DNA from: Pandoraea horticolens
GTDB lineage: Bacteria; Pseudomonadota; Gammaproteobacteria; Burkholderiales; Burkholderiaceae
DNA length: 60,767 bases
Direction: 5' to 3'
NCBI RefSeq assembly: GCF_902459555.1
Contig: NZ_CABPSM010000026.1
Location: 1 to 60,767 of the forward strand
Below the pieces are notes generated by a model. It had not been told where the DNA came from. It did not search any database and worked only from the letters and a program-made list of their open reading frames with translations. Position numbers and translations under genes: made by a program. Positions 29,841 to 40,395 of the stretch are shown one piece after another (within the stretch, counting starts at the first letter, position 1; each line of letters opens with the position of its first letter).

Positions 29841-31172
29841 TCACGCCATCTGACGCGGAAGGCCTTGCCAGATGCGCGGCAGCAAGACCCCCAGCACGAT
29901 GCCGCGCGTGGCGAGAAACGCCAGCAGCGCAAGCCACAAGCCGTGATTGCCCCACGCCGCGAGCGTGAGCGGCATCACGGCACCAAAGACCAGCAGGCCG
30001 ATCAGCGAGGACGTGAGTAGTTCGCGCGTGCGCGTCGCGCCGATGAACACGCCGTCGAGCTGGAAACACCACACCGCGACAATCGGCGAAAGCACCGCCC
30101 ATGGCAGAAATTCGCGCGCGGCCTCACGCAGCGCCGGTTGATCGGTCAGCGTGTCGATGATGGCGCCGCCCGCCAGCGCGTAGACGAGCGCAAACGCAAC
30201 GGCGCAGCCCAGTGCCCATCCGAGCGACAGCCGTATCGCATGCAGCAACGCCTGCCGTTGGCGCGCGCCGACATAGGCGCCTACCAGCGCTTCGGCGGCG
30301 TGGGCAAAGCCATCGAGACCATACGCCATGAACGTCTGGAAGTTCAGCAGCAGGGCGTTGGCGGCGAGCGTCGTATCGCCAAGCCTTGCGCCGACGCGGG
30401 CAAACCACGCGAAGGCGAGTTGCAGGAACAGCGTGCGCAGAAAGATATCGAGATTGAGCCGCAGCAGGCGCCACAGGGCGGTTCGCTCGACGAGCGTGGC
30501 AAGCCGCAGGGGTGGCAGGCCGGGCGTGCGGGCGAGCCAGAGCAGCCAGGCGCCGAGCACGAAGCCAAGCACGTCGGCCAGTGCGGTCGCCGAAGCGATG
30601 CCTGTCACGCCCCACCCGAATCCGCGCACGAAGACGAGCACGGCCACGATGTTCACGAGGTTGATGAACACCTGCACGGCGAGCCCTTGCCGCACACGTT
30701 GACACGCCAGCAGGTAGCCGAGCACCACATAGTTGCCCAGTGCCAGCGGCGCGGCGATGATGCGGATGCTGGCGTATTCGCGTCCGAGCGCCTGCACTTG
30801 CTCGCTGCCACCCAGCCACGAAACGCCCACCGACACCAGCGGATGGCGAAAGACCAGCAGAACCGCACCGATGGCAAACGCCAGCGCCAGCGCGCGCGCA
30901 AGCGTATCGCGCAGACGCACCGTATCGTTCGCACCGAACGCCTGCGCGGCGAGCCCGGTGGTGCCCATGCGCAGGAACGAGAAGCCCCAGAAGATCAGGT
31001 TCAGCAGCAGGCCGCCAAGCGCGACGCCGCCCAGATAGGCCGGTCCCGGCAAGTGACCGGCCACGGCAGTGTCGACGGCCGATAGCAGGGGCTGGGTGAG
31101 ATTGGCGAGCACGATGGGCACCGCCAGACGAAGCAGTTGCCGGTGACCGGCGGCCGCAGGGGCAGGGTTCAT
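29841..31172 (-). CDS. MATE-family multidrug/cation efflux transporter (DinF type)
   Basis: 443 residues with about 12 membrane spans. The MATE signature is AVPIVLANLTQPLLSAVDTA at the N-terminus, repeated in the second half. ARVGARLGDTTLAANALLL and FQLDGVFIGATRTRELLTSS place it in the DinF subgroup, proton- or sodium-driven exporters. The start is set at the ATG at 31172; the longer in-frame region is proline/arginine-rich non-coding sequence. Confidence 0.85.
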   Translation of the reverse strand: MNPAPAAAGHRQLLRLAVPIVLANLTQPLLSAVDTAVAGHLPGPAYLGGVALGGLLLNLIFWGFSFLRMGTTGLAAQAFGANDTVRLRDTLARALALAFAIGAVLLVFRHPLVSVGVSWLGGSEQVQALGREYASIRIIAAPLALGNYVVLGYLLACQRVRQGLAVQVFINLVNIVAVLVFVRGFGWGVTGIASATALADVLGFVLGAWLLWLARTPGLPPLRLATLVERTALWRLLRLNLDIFLRTLFLQLAFAWFARVGARLGDTTLAANALLLNFQTFMAYGLDGFAHAAEALVGAYVGARQRQALLHAIRLSLGWALGCAVAFALVYALAGGAIIDTLTDQPALREAAREFLPWAVLSPIVAVWCFQLDGVFIGATRTRELLTSSLIGLLVFGAVMPLTLAAWGNHGLWLALLAFLATRGIVLGVLLPRIWQGLPRQMA

Positions 31173-31418
31173 GGGTGAGCTGTGCGGCAGCCGTTCGTGG
31201 CGGCACCGTCGATCCGCGCAGGGCGGTGGGTTATGAGTGCGCCGATTATAAGGGCTGGCAGACGGGGTTGACAGGTGGGGTTGACAGGCGGGGGCAGACG
31301 TCCGGACTCGATAGGGCGAGGGCACACATAAAACACGAACGGTACAATGCCTGACTTCTCGGTCGCCACGGAAAGGCCGCGTAGGCCGTCCGCGTTGTTT
31401 TCACAGGTTTCGTTCGTC

Positions 31419-31811
31419 ATGACTTCACCGAACTTCCCGGCTTCCCGTTCGGCCTGCCGCCCCCACCGCCCCTATCGCCCCTATCGCCGTTACGCGCTTG
31501 CCGTCGCCTTATGCCTTGCGAGCCTGCCGGTGCTCGCCGATGTGACGCTGCAACGCGGCCCGCCGCCGCCCCGCTTCGAAGACCCGCACGCGGCCCCCAA
31601 GGGAGAGTTCTGGGTACCGGGCTACTGGCAGTGGAAAGACGGCCGCTACGACTGGGTCGACGGTCACACGGAACCCAAACGACCGGGTATGCGCTACACC
31701 CCGCCGCACTGGGAGGAGACGGGCGATCACGAATGGACCTTGCGCGACGGCGCGTGGGAGCCGTCGGGCTGGGGGCCGGGTACGATTCACGAGATTCGCG
31801 CACCCCAGTGA
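31419..31811 (+). CDS. Secreted YXWGXW-repeat-type protein
   Basis: 130 residues. A signal peptide (RRYALAVALCLASLPVLADV) is cleaved near residue 42. The mature part has the degenerate tryptophan/tyrosine pattern of YXWGXW proteins: PGYWQWKDGRYDWVDGHTEP and PPHWEETGDHEWTLRDGAWEP. These are small envelope proteins of unknown role, abundant in Burkholderiales. An in-frame start 24 codons earlier is less likely since it would mask the signal peptide. Confidence 0.75.
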   Translation: MTSPNFPASRSACRPHRPYRPYRRYALAVALCLASLPVLADVTLQRGPPPPRFEDPHAAPKGEFWVPGYWQWKDGRYDWVDGHTEPKRPGMRYTPPHWEETGDHEWTLRDGAWEPSGWGPGTIHEIRAPQ

Positions 31812-32551
31812 TGTTGCGTTGTCGCCCTGCGGCATCGGGTCGCAGGGCTTGAAAGGTCTTTCACCAATGCTGTCGAGGAATTGCGACGGCGGCGTGACGT
31901 GCAGATACTTGTCCTGCGCCACGGTGCGTCACCGGTGCACGCGCCGAGAATCCACTTGGCGTTTTAGTCAGCAATCCGAGGTATTCGATTAATTACCGAC
32001 TTGACGGGCACAAGGCGATGCCGTTAAGCGAAAAATATTGACACGTCCAGAACGTTGAACAACACTATGCCGACATCGCGTCACCACGAAACGCGGAACA
32101 GTCGCAGTAGGCGTAATTTAAATTATTTGTGCGAAGAAATTGCACGAGATTCGCGCGTGTCGCGCGTATCGGATACGCATTTCGAATGCGTCGCCAGCGG
32201 CTGAAGGTGTAACGTCCAAGGACTTCCGGGGAGGAGGCGGGCGTCATCGATTATCGGGTTGTCTCAACGTTTTGGGATCCGTTATGTGCACCGTACGCAT
32301 TGTCTCGAGCGCCTCCCCGAGGGCCGCGCGCTTCACTCGTTATTTGGCTCGGTATTCTTCCGTACCCACTCAAACGCCTGGCAGACTCACGCGCAGGTGC
32401 TTAACGTAAGACCGCATACACGGTCTGCGGTCTCTTCGATCTGCGGGCAATCGCCACGAAGCTCTGTCGTTTCCCGAATTCATATGCCGGACAAGCGCCG
32501 CGACGTGTGGCACAGCTCGTCACCGTTGTGTGACATATGGCAGGAGCGTGT
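31812..32551. other. Long leader/promoter region of the aspT-aspT-aspD operon
   Basis: 740 bp without a credible gene. A GC-rich hairpin (GCCCTGCG 31824-31831, CGCAGGGC 31841-31848) probably ends the preceding gene. GC content drops at 31970-32130. There a TTGACA (32038-32043) is followed 19 bp later by CACTAT, a weak promoter candidate. A perfect 8-bp dyad AGACCGCA/TGCGGTCT (32409-32416 and 32426-32433) lies in the presumed leader. Nothing else stands out. Confidence 0.5.
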
Positions 32552-34240
32552 ATGCAGTGTTCAGTACCGTTGTTCGATGCCGTACCGTTGATCACCGTGT
32601 TTGTCTGCGTCGTGCTGGGCCAATTGCTCGGGCGCGTCAAGCTCGGGCCGATACAACTCGGCGGCGTGTGCGGTGCGCTGCTCGTCGCATTGCTCGTCGG
32701 CCAGACCGGCTGCATGGTGGAAGGCTCGCTCAAGGACTTCGCATTCGCGCTCTTCATCTTCGCCATGGGCTTTTCCGCCGGACCGCAGTTCGTAGAGAAC
32801 CTGAACTTGCGCGGCCTGCGCTTTGGCGTGCTTTCCATTATCGAAGTGGTCTTCGTGTTCGGCATCGTGATGATCGCCGTGAAGTTGCTCGGTCTGGACC
32901 CCGGCACGGCGGGCGGGTTGGCGGCGGGTGCTGCAACGGAATCCGCGATGGTCGGCACCGCCATCGAAGCCCTCAATCGGCTCGGTCTTGCGCCTGACGC
33001 ATTCAAGGCATTGCAGGCCAACGTCGTGACCGCCTATACGCTGACGTATGCGTTCGGCCTCATCACCATCGTGCTGTTCACCAATCTGCTGGCGCCGCGT
33101 CTGCTGGGCATCGATCTCAAGCAGGACAGCGCGCGCCTCGCCCGGGAAATGGAAGACGAGAACGGCGGCGAAGCCGGCGTACCCGCGGCGCCCGATCTGG
33201 TCGGACGCAGCTATCGTGTGGCGCATCCGGGGCTGAGCGTCGCCGCGCTGGAGGCGGCGCTCGAGGGAAGTGTGGCCGTTGAGCGGGTGCGTCGTGCGTC
33301 GGCGTCGGTGCCTGTCGCGCAGAGCCTCGCGCTCCAGCCGGGCGACGAACTCCTGCTCGTCGGCCGGCGCGACGCCATGCTCGACGCGAATGCGCTTGTC
33401 GGCCCCGAGGTCGCGGGCACCGAAACGAACGAGATCGTGCTGGTGGAGCGCGACTTCGTCATGACCAATAAGGAAGCCGAAGGCCGCACCGTGACCGACC
33501 TGCGCCGCGAAGCGCCAGTCGATGTGCGCCACGGCGTGTTCGTCAAGTCGGTCAGGCGCATGGGCATGCAGTTGCCGTCGCTGGGCAAGATCGTGCTGCA
33601 ACGCGGCGACGTGGTCACGCTGCATGGCTTGCAAAGCGATGTGGACCGTGCGGGCGACGTGCTCGGCAAACCCGTGCCATATGGCAACAAGACCAGTCTC
33701 GTGTTTGTCGGCCTTGCGCTGATCGTGGGGCTTTGCATCGGACATCTGTCGGTGCGTATTGGCGGTGTGCCGATGACGCTGGGCTCGGGCGGCGGCGCGC
33801 TGCTCTCCGGTCTGGCGAGCGGCTGGCTGCTCTCGCGGCGTCCCACCTGGGGCGCGTTCCCGCCTGCAGCCTATGAGTTGCTCAAGGATCTGGGGCTGGC
33901 GGCGTTCGTGGTGTGCGTTGGTCTGTCGGCCGGGCCGCAAGCTGCCGTGCTGCTGCGAGAGCACGGTCTGGCGCTGCCGGTGGTAGGCATCTGCGTGTCT
34001 CTCATCCCGGCCCTGGTGTCGCTGTGGGTCGGCCACAAGTTGCTGCGTATCGACGGCCCCATTCTCATCGGCGCCATCGCCGGTCAGCAGGCGAGCACGC
34101 CTGCGATCAGCGCTGTGGTGCAAACGGCAGACAGCGCGTTGCCGGTCGTGGGGTACACGGTGACGTACGCCCTGTCGAACGTGCTGTTGCCGCTCATGGG
34201 GCCGGCGGTGGTATTCGTCGCCCATCAGTTTTCGCGTTAG
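32552..34240 (+). CDS. aspT: Aspartate:alanine exchanger family transporter, copy 1
   Basis: 562 residues of the AAE family. Two membrane halves each carry a near-repeat motif (MGFSAGPQFVENL near residue 75 and GLSAGPQAAVLL near 455). Two cytoplasmic RCK_C/TrkA_C domains lie between them (about 205-370). Known AspT swaps L-aspartate for L-alanine electrogenically. The start at 32552 has CAGGAGC five bases upstream and replaces an ATG five codons earlier. It lies 74 bp before a second aspT. Confidence 0.87.
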   Translation: MQCSVPLFDAVPLITVFVCVVLGQLLGRVKLGPIQLGGVCGALLVALLVGQTGCMVEGSLKDFAFALFIFAMGFSAGPQFVENLNLRGLRFGVLSIIEVVFVFGIVMIAVKLLGLDPGTAGGLAAGAATESAMVGTAIEALNRLGLAPDAFKALQANVVTAYTLTYAFGLITIVLFTNLLAPRLLGIDLKQDSARLAREMEDENGGEAGVPAAPDLVGRSYRVAHPGLSVAALEAALEGSVAVERVRRASASVPVAQSLALQPGDELLLVGRRDAMLDANALVGPEVAGTETNEIVLVERDFVMTNKEAEGRTVTDLRREAPVDVRHGVFVKSVRRMGMQLPSLGKIVLQRGDVVTLHGLQSDVDRAGDVLGKPVPYGNKTSLVFVGLALIVGLCIGHLSVRIGGVPMTLGSGGGALLSGLASGWLLSRRPTWGAFPPAAYELLKDLGLAAFVVCVGLSAGPQAAVLLREHGLALPVVGICVSLIPALVSLWVGHKLLRIDGPILIGAIAGQQASTPAISAVVQTADSALPVVGYTVTYALSNVLLPLMGPAVVFVAHQFSR

Positions 34241-34314
34241 GGCGTGCCGGCAGGGCTGGGGCATGGCCCTGACCCTGCCGGTCGCCGTTCCCATTTCTTG
34301 ACGGAGGTTCTGCC

Positions 34315-36000
34315 GTGGAACTCGTGCATAGCATTCTTAAACATGTCCCGGAGGTCGCGATCTTTCTATCGCTCGCCCTCGGGTACGCGATCGGGGCGAT
34401 CAAGTTCGGGTCGTTCCAGTTAGGTGGCGTGGGCGGCTCGCTGCTCGTGGCTGTTGTTGTCTCCCAGATCGGCATCTCGGTCGACGCGGGCGTGAAGAGC
34501 ATCATGTTCGCGCTCTTCATCTACGCCGTGGGTTACGAGAGCGGCCCGCAGTTCTTCAGTTCGCTCTCGCGCAAGACGCTGCGCGAAATCGGCATGGCCG
34601 TTTTCCTTGCCGCCTCGGGGCTGGTGACGGTGCTGATTTGCGCCAGGATTTTCGGCTTCGACAAGGGGCTTGCCGCAGGTGTGGCCGGCGGCGGTCTCAC
34701 GCAATCGGCCATCATCGGCACGGCCGGCGATGCCATCTCGCGTCTGGGGCTGCCAGCGGACGAGGTCAAACGTCTGCAATCGGAAGTGGCCATCGGCTAT
34801 GCCGTCACGTACATCTTCGGCAGCCTCGGCGCCATCATCGTGTGTGCGTCGCTCGTGCCCAAGCTCATGGGCCGCACGCTCAAGGGCGATGCGAAGAAAG
34901 CCGAACTCGAGATGGCCGGTGGTCAGGCTGCGCTCTCGGCCGATCAGGTCGATTCGCTGCCGCCGCTCGTCGGCCGCGTCTATCGTGTGACGACCGGCGC
35001 GGGCAAGCGTGTGGTCGACGTCGAGAAGCAGTTGACCGACGGTGTGACCATCGAGCGCTTGCGCCGCAACGGGAAGATCATCATCGCCACCGACGATCTG
35101 GTGCTCGAAGCCGGCGACGACGTGATGCTCATCGGACGCCGTGAGGCAGCGACCGACGCATGGCGCCTGTTGGGCGACGAGCAGCGTCCGTCAAGCGATC
35201 TCGACATTCCGTTGCGTATGCAGGAAGTCGTGTTCGCCCGCAAGGGCGGCAACGGCAAGACGCTCGGCGAGTTGAAGGCGGGCGTAGAGCGCGACGTCAA
35301 GCACGGTGTGTATATCGCGAAGATCACGCGGATGGGCCAGCCCGTGCCGGTGCTCGACGACACCATCGTCTATCACGGCGACGTGGTCACGCTGTATGGC
35401 GCCGACAGCGACGTGCAGCGCGCTGCGAAGGAGGCCGGTTACCCCGTCGCTTATTCGGTGAAGACCGATTATGTGTACATGGGGATCGGTATCGTGTTCG
35501 GTCTGCTGATCGGTTACATCGTGGTCAAGGCCGGCAGTATTCCGCTCACGCTGGGCAGCGGCGGCGGCGCACTGCTCTCCGGCCTGATCTTCGGGTGGCT
35601 GCGCGGTAAGCATCCGACCTTCGGCGCGATGCCGCTCGCTGCTAGTTCGCTGCTCAAGGAACTGGGGCTCGCGACCTTCGTGACCTGTGTCGGTCTGTCG
35701 GCCGGCGCGCAGGCATGGCAAACCCTTCAACAGAGCGGCGTCTCGATCTTCGTCGCCGGGGTGATCGTCACGATCGTGCCGCTGCTTCTCACCTACCTGT
35801 TCGGCCGTTACGTGCTTCGCTATGACAACGTGGCCATTCTGGCCGGTGCGCTTTCAGGCTCGCGCAGCGCCAACCCGGCTTTCGGCGAAGTGCTCGACAA
35901 GGCCGAGAGCAATGTGCCGACAGTGCCGTTCGCCATTACCTACGCCATCGCCAACGTGCTGCTCACGTTGCTCGGACCGCTGGTGGTGTCGCTGACTTGA
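34315..36000 (+). CDS. aspT: Aspartate:alanine exchanger family transporter, copy 2
   Basis: 561 residues of the same family as the preceding gene but clearly diverged. Its repeat motifs read GYESGPQFFSSL and VGLSAGAQAWQ, and it has two RCK_C domains (about 210-375). The second half keeps GSRSANPAFGEVLDKAES, the AspT-type pore motif, where copy 1 has GQQASTPAISAVVQTADS. Start codon GTG at 34315, preceded by ACGGAGG. It is 135 bp upstream of aspD, on the same transcript in all likelihood. Confidence 0.87.
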   Translation: MELVHSILKHVPEVAIFLSLALGYAIGAIKFGSFQLGGVGGSLLVAVVVSQIGISVDAGVKSIMFALFIYAVGYESGPQFFSSLSRKTLREIGMAVFLAASGLVTVLICARIFGFDKGLAAGVAGGGLTQSAIIGTAGDAISRLGLPADEVKRLQSEVAIGYAVTYIFGSLGAIIVCASLVPKLMGRTLKGDAKKAELEMAGGQAALSADQVDSLPPLVGRVYRVTTGAGKRVVDVEKQLTDGVTIERLRRNGKIIIATDDLVLEAGDDVMLIGRREAATDAWRLLGDEQRPSSDLDIPLRMQEVVFARKGGNGKTLGELKAGVERDVKHGVYIAKITRMGQPVPVLDDTIVYHGDVVTLYGADSDVQRAAKEAGYPVAYSVKTDYVYMGIGIVFGLLIGYIVVKAGSIPLTLGSGGGALLSGLIFGWLRGKHPTFGAMPLAASSLLKELGLATFVTCVGLSAGAQAWQTLQQSGVSIFVAGVIVTIVPLLLTYLFGRYVLRYDNVAILAGALSGSRSANPAFGEVLDKAESNVPTVPFAITYAIANVLLTLLGPLVVSLT

Positions 36001-36111
36001 GGTACGCAGAGACGTCGCGCTATCGCGACGCCGTGCAGCCCGATGTATTTGGTTCATTCACACGATCGTCCGTCATCGCCCCCCGCAAGACGGAATCGCA
36101 ATTGGTTGTAG

Positions 36112-37749
<1,638 letters not shown>

Positions 37750-37830
37750 GCAAGCCACACCGGGCGTTGCGCATCGACTTCGGTGCCGGGTCTGATTGCC
37801 CGGCACCTGCGGGCCCCCCTCGGTCGCCCC

Positions 37831-37864
37831 TCGATGGCGATCGAGGGCGATCGAGGGCGATCGA
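37831..37864. repeat. Short tandem repeat, 10-bp period
   Basis: Three consecutive decamers of TCGANGGCGA plus a final TCGA, between the aspD stop codon and its terminator. Too short to be a VNTR of known type. Confidence 0.75.
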
Positions 37865-37869
37865 CCATT

Positions 37870-37897
37870 GCCCGGGAAGTGGTTTCCCAGGCTTTTT
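37870..37897 (+). terminator. Intrinsic terminator of the aspT-aspD operon
   Basis: Stem GCCCGGGAA/TTCCCAGGC with one C-A mismatch and a tight loop, followed by TTTTT (37893-37897). It is 120 bp after the aspD stop codon on the same strand. Confidence 0.8.
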
Positions 37898-37996
37898 GTG
37901 ACGTGGGATCGATGCGGCTCGCTGGCGTTGGGAATGCACGCAAAGTGCGTCGTAGGTGCGAAACGCGCATGGCAGGCCTGTGATCGACCGATACCC

Positions 37997-38023
37997 AATA
38001 AAAATGCCCGCACGAGGCGGGCA
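37997..38023 (-). terminator. Intrinsic terminator, leftward, no obvious gene served
   Basis: Perfect 7-bp stem TGCCCGC/GCGGGCA (38005-38011 and 38017-38023) with loop ACGAG. On the minus strand ATTTTTATT follows. No leftward gene lies within 1.5 kb upstream, so it may end a small RNA or stop antisense transcription. Confidence 0.65.
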
Positions 38024-38215
38024 AAAATCACTACAGGGGAAGTCACGCGATACGAGTGTCAATCGATTGAAAGAGTTCCCGGCATTTTGTGACTGGCAGC
38101 GCGTCATCCGATCGACGTAGAATAGCCCCTTGTCGCTAAAGCATCCTCCTCATGTCGGACGCGGCGCATAACGCTAGCGGATGGCATCAGTGTGGGGTGG
38201 GATTTCGGGTGTCGA

Positions 38216-39535
38216 ATGTCGTCGGTAAATCTGGCCGTGCGGAGTCGCCTCCTGCTGGCCGCGTGCCTGAGCGCCGGGATACCGGTGTTCGCGCACGCAC
38301 AATCCTTGCTCTCGGATCTCAATCCGCCATGTTTTACTGAGCAGAATGCCGTGTCCTATGGTTTGTGGGATCGCGGCCTTGCGCCTCAGTATTTCGTGCC
38401 CCCTCCCGTGCCCGTCGTGCAGGACCCTGGCGCTTCATCGGACCCCATCGCATTGTTCGCGGGGGACGATCCGAACGCCGTCGCTGCTGCCGTCGATCGC
38501 GAGGCCAAGCAACGGGCCGCCGCCGCTCAGGCGGCGCAGACGGCATCGGGGGCGCAAGCGTCTAACACCGATCCATCCCAAACGACGCCAGTCGCAGAGG
38601 GCGCCCCGGAAGCATCGGCCGGCACACCATCTGCACCTCCCTCTGTGCCATTACCCGCCGGCGACTTTGCGGTCGCGCCGGAGTTGAGTGCCGATGGCAC
38701 GGCAATTTCCGCAGTGGATCTGGATGCTGCCGCATCGGCGGCATCGGCGGCAAGCGAGCCGCAGCCCGTCGCCGACGTCGCGCCGCCGAACGCCTTCCTC
38801 GCACGCGCCGCATGCCTGCGCGGGCAGCCGCGCCACGAGAGCTTCGCGACGCGCAACCTGCGCATGTTGATGCGCCAGGGGCTCGTGGTGCGAGACGATT
38901 CGTTGCCACTCATCGCCACGCGTAGCCGTACCCCCGGCGAGGGCGCCGTAGGCTTGCAGGTGCTCAACGAGCAGCCTTATCAGTTCAACGTCGGCATGAA
39001 CAACAGTGGCATGACGACCACGGGCAAGATGCAGGGCACGGCGAACCTGTTGATGAACAACCCGCTGGGCATGTACGGCAAGTTCCATACCACGTTGAGT
39101 CAGGACTTGCAGAACGCGCGTCGCGATACAACGAATCGGAATGTGACGGCCAACTACTCATTGCCGATCGATGCGGACTGGACAGTCGGCGTCACGGGCA
39201 AGACCAACGCGGCCACGGACCAGATCGCCACCGGCACCACGCAGACGCAGACACTGCAATGGCGCGTGCGCCGCGCGTTCGACTTCACGGCCAACGGCTC
39301 GACGGGGCTTGAATTTCGCTACAACCGCAGTCGCACCGAAGATCCGAACGCCATCCACACCTACGACAGTTTTGCCGAGGTGGGGCTGAGCCACACGCAC
39401 AATCTGGGCACGTCGAAGCTCGATGTGTCGGTGATGCAGCGATTGAATGCGCCGTGGATGCCGGCGTCGAGCGGCCCGCCGGGATGGTCGTATCGCTTCC
39501 AGTCGATCGACGCGAAACTCACCGTGCCGTTCTGA
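38216..39535 (+). CDS. Short TpsB/FhaC-like outer-membrane beta-barrel protein, atypical
   Basis: 439 residues. A signal peptide (RSRLLLAACLSAGIPVFAHA) is cleaved after about residue 28. A low-complexity Ala/Pro/Ser region spans about 60-185. From about residue 250 on, alternating beta-strands read like the first part of the barrel of two-partner secretion transporters: FNVGMNNSGMTTTGKMQGTA, NNPLGMYGKF, NYSLPIDADWTVGVTG. A normal FhaC/ShlB is about 550-580 residues with two POTRA domains. Here no clear POTRA is visible and the barrel is short. No exoprotein gene is adjacent. Function unknown; it could be a reduced TpsB or an adhesin-like barrel. The last 17 bp overlap the convergent gene. Confidence 0.6.
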   Translation: MSSVNLAVRSRLLLAACLSAGIPVFAHAQSLLSDLNPPCFTEQNAVSYGLWDRGLAPQYFVPPPVPVVQDPGASSDPIALFAGDDPNAVAAAVDREAKQRAAAAQAAQTASGAQASNTDPSQTTPVAEGAPEASAGTPSAPPSVPLPAGDFAVAPELSADGTAISAVDLDAAASAASAASEPQPVADVAPPNAFLARAACLRGQPRHESFATRNLRMLMRQGLVVRDDSLPLIATRSRTPGEGAVGLQVLNEQPYQFNVGMNNSGMTTTGKMQGTANLLMNNPLGMYGKFHTTLSQDLQNARRDTTNRNVTANYSLPIDADWTVGVTGKTNAATDQIATGTTQTQTLQWRVRRAFDFTANGSTGLEFRYNRSRTEDPNAIHTYDSFAEVGLSHTHNLGTSKLDVSVMQRLNAPWMPASSGPPGWSYRFQSIDAKLTVPF

Positions 39536-40067
39536 CGAAGTTCATCACGGTATCGAGCGATATCGTTCGCACGAGCGAAGCGGGCATGTCCGCGAAGTGC
39601 TCGCACTCCCCGAACAGAATGACGGGCTTGCCGTAATGCACGGCGAGCCCGACCTCGTCACGCGTGCCGTGATGGCCGGGCAGCGCAACGATGACGTCGC
39701 TGGATAGCACGTTGATGTGATTGCGCGAGAGTGTGCCGGCCGGCGCGTCGGGCAAATGGCGTGGCAACGGACTCACGACAGGCACTTCCACGAACGGATT
39801 CGGATAGCCGGGCAGCGGACGGAATGTCGGGGCTGCGCCGTCTTCACCGACGGCCTCGGTCGGCACGACACCGATACTGCGTCCTATACGCTGCGGAACG
39901 GCGCAAAAGGCTTCGCTCACGCTGGTCATTACGCCTTGGCCCCCGCCGGTGAGCAGGTGATAACCGGCGAGCGCGAGTGCACGTCCGAGCGGCGCGGCGA
40001 GTTCGGTCCACGGCTGTTTGCCGGAGCCCATGACACCAACGGTTTTGGGACGCAGAGCAGAGGTCAT
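39519..40067 (-). CDS. LOG-family protein (TIGR00725-like, lysine decarboxylase-like Rossmann fold)
   Basis: 182 residues. Rossmann-type GVMGSGKQPW at residue 11, GGGQGVMTSVSEAF near 42, and the nucleotide-binding signature PGHHGTRDEV near 137. The last is a variant of PGGxGTxxE, with His for the second Gly. LOG proteins hydrolyse nucleoside 5'-monophosphates to base and ribose-5-phosphate, but this subgroup is uncharacterised. No clear ribosome site precedes the ATG at 40067; an in-frame ATG at 40121 is the alternative. A structured RNA with a terminator lies 130 bp upstream on the same strand. Confidence 0.75.
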   Translation of the reverse strand: MTSALRPKTVGVMGSGKQPWTELAAPLGRALALAGYHLLTGGGQGVMTSVSEAFCAVPQRIGRSIGVVPTEAVGEDGAAPTFRPLPGYPNPFVEVPVVSPLPRHLPDAPAGTLSRNHINVLSSDVIVALPGHHGTRDEVGLAVHYGKPVILFGECEHFADMPASLVRTISLDTVMNFVRTAR

Positions 40068-40395
40068 ATCGGAAGGCGGTCCAGAGCGCTGCCGATGATA
40101 AACGAATTTGCGCCGACGCATCGGGCACGGCGAGAAGGGGAGATGACGGAAGGGAATGGGGGAAATCAAGCCGGCCTGGCGGTGCGAATCGTTCAGGCAA
40201 AAAAAACCCGCCGGATGGGCGGGCGAGGAAGCAGGCCTCCCACGGGGAAGTGAAAGCCTGGTCTCGCGAGGTGTCTGCGAGACCCGTGTAGTATCGTGAT
40301 CCGAACGTCTGTTGGCTATGGGCCAAGTCCTAAAGTCCATGTCAGACACTTTCCATTTCCGTTTCTTTACCTTTCTGACGCTTACGAGGCGATAG
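40068..40395. other. Divergent intergenic region
   Basis: 328 bp between the LOG-family gene and the next rightward gene. The middle is filled by the predicted structured RNA. The remainder shows no gene; the rightward promoter is not evident. Confidence 0.5.
40199..40285 (-). ncRNA. Predicted structured small RNA or leader riboswitch
   Basis: Reading leftward, three hairpins are packed into about 85 nt. First, GGTCTCGC/GCGAGACC (stems 40277-40284 and 40260-40267, 8 bp perfect). Second, CAGGC/GCCTG enclosing an inner TCCC/GGGA stem (40232-40260). Third, an intrinsic terminator CCCGCC/GGCGGG (40207-40223) followed by eight T. A GATACT -10 box (40290-40295) and TAGCCA -35 box (40313-40318) with a 17-bp spacer would start the RNA exactly at the first hairpin. 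It could act alone or as an attenuated leader of the LOG gene. Confidence 0.55.

Larger units (their letters stand above)
37750..38215. other. Intergenic region after aspD
   Basis: 466 bp without a gene. It holds a 10-bp tandem repeat (37831-37864), the aspD terminator (37870-37897), an oppositely oriented terminator (37997-38023) and a TAGAAT -10-like box near 38118 upstream of the next gene. Confidence 0.6.

Noticed and set aside
37831-37864. CRISPR-like or VNTR array
   Set aside because: The unit is only 10 bp with three copies and no spacers.
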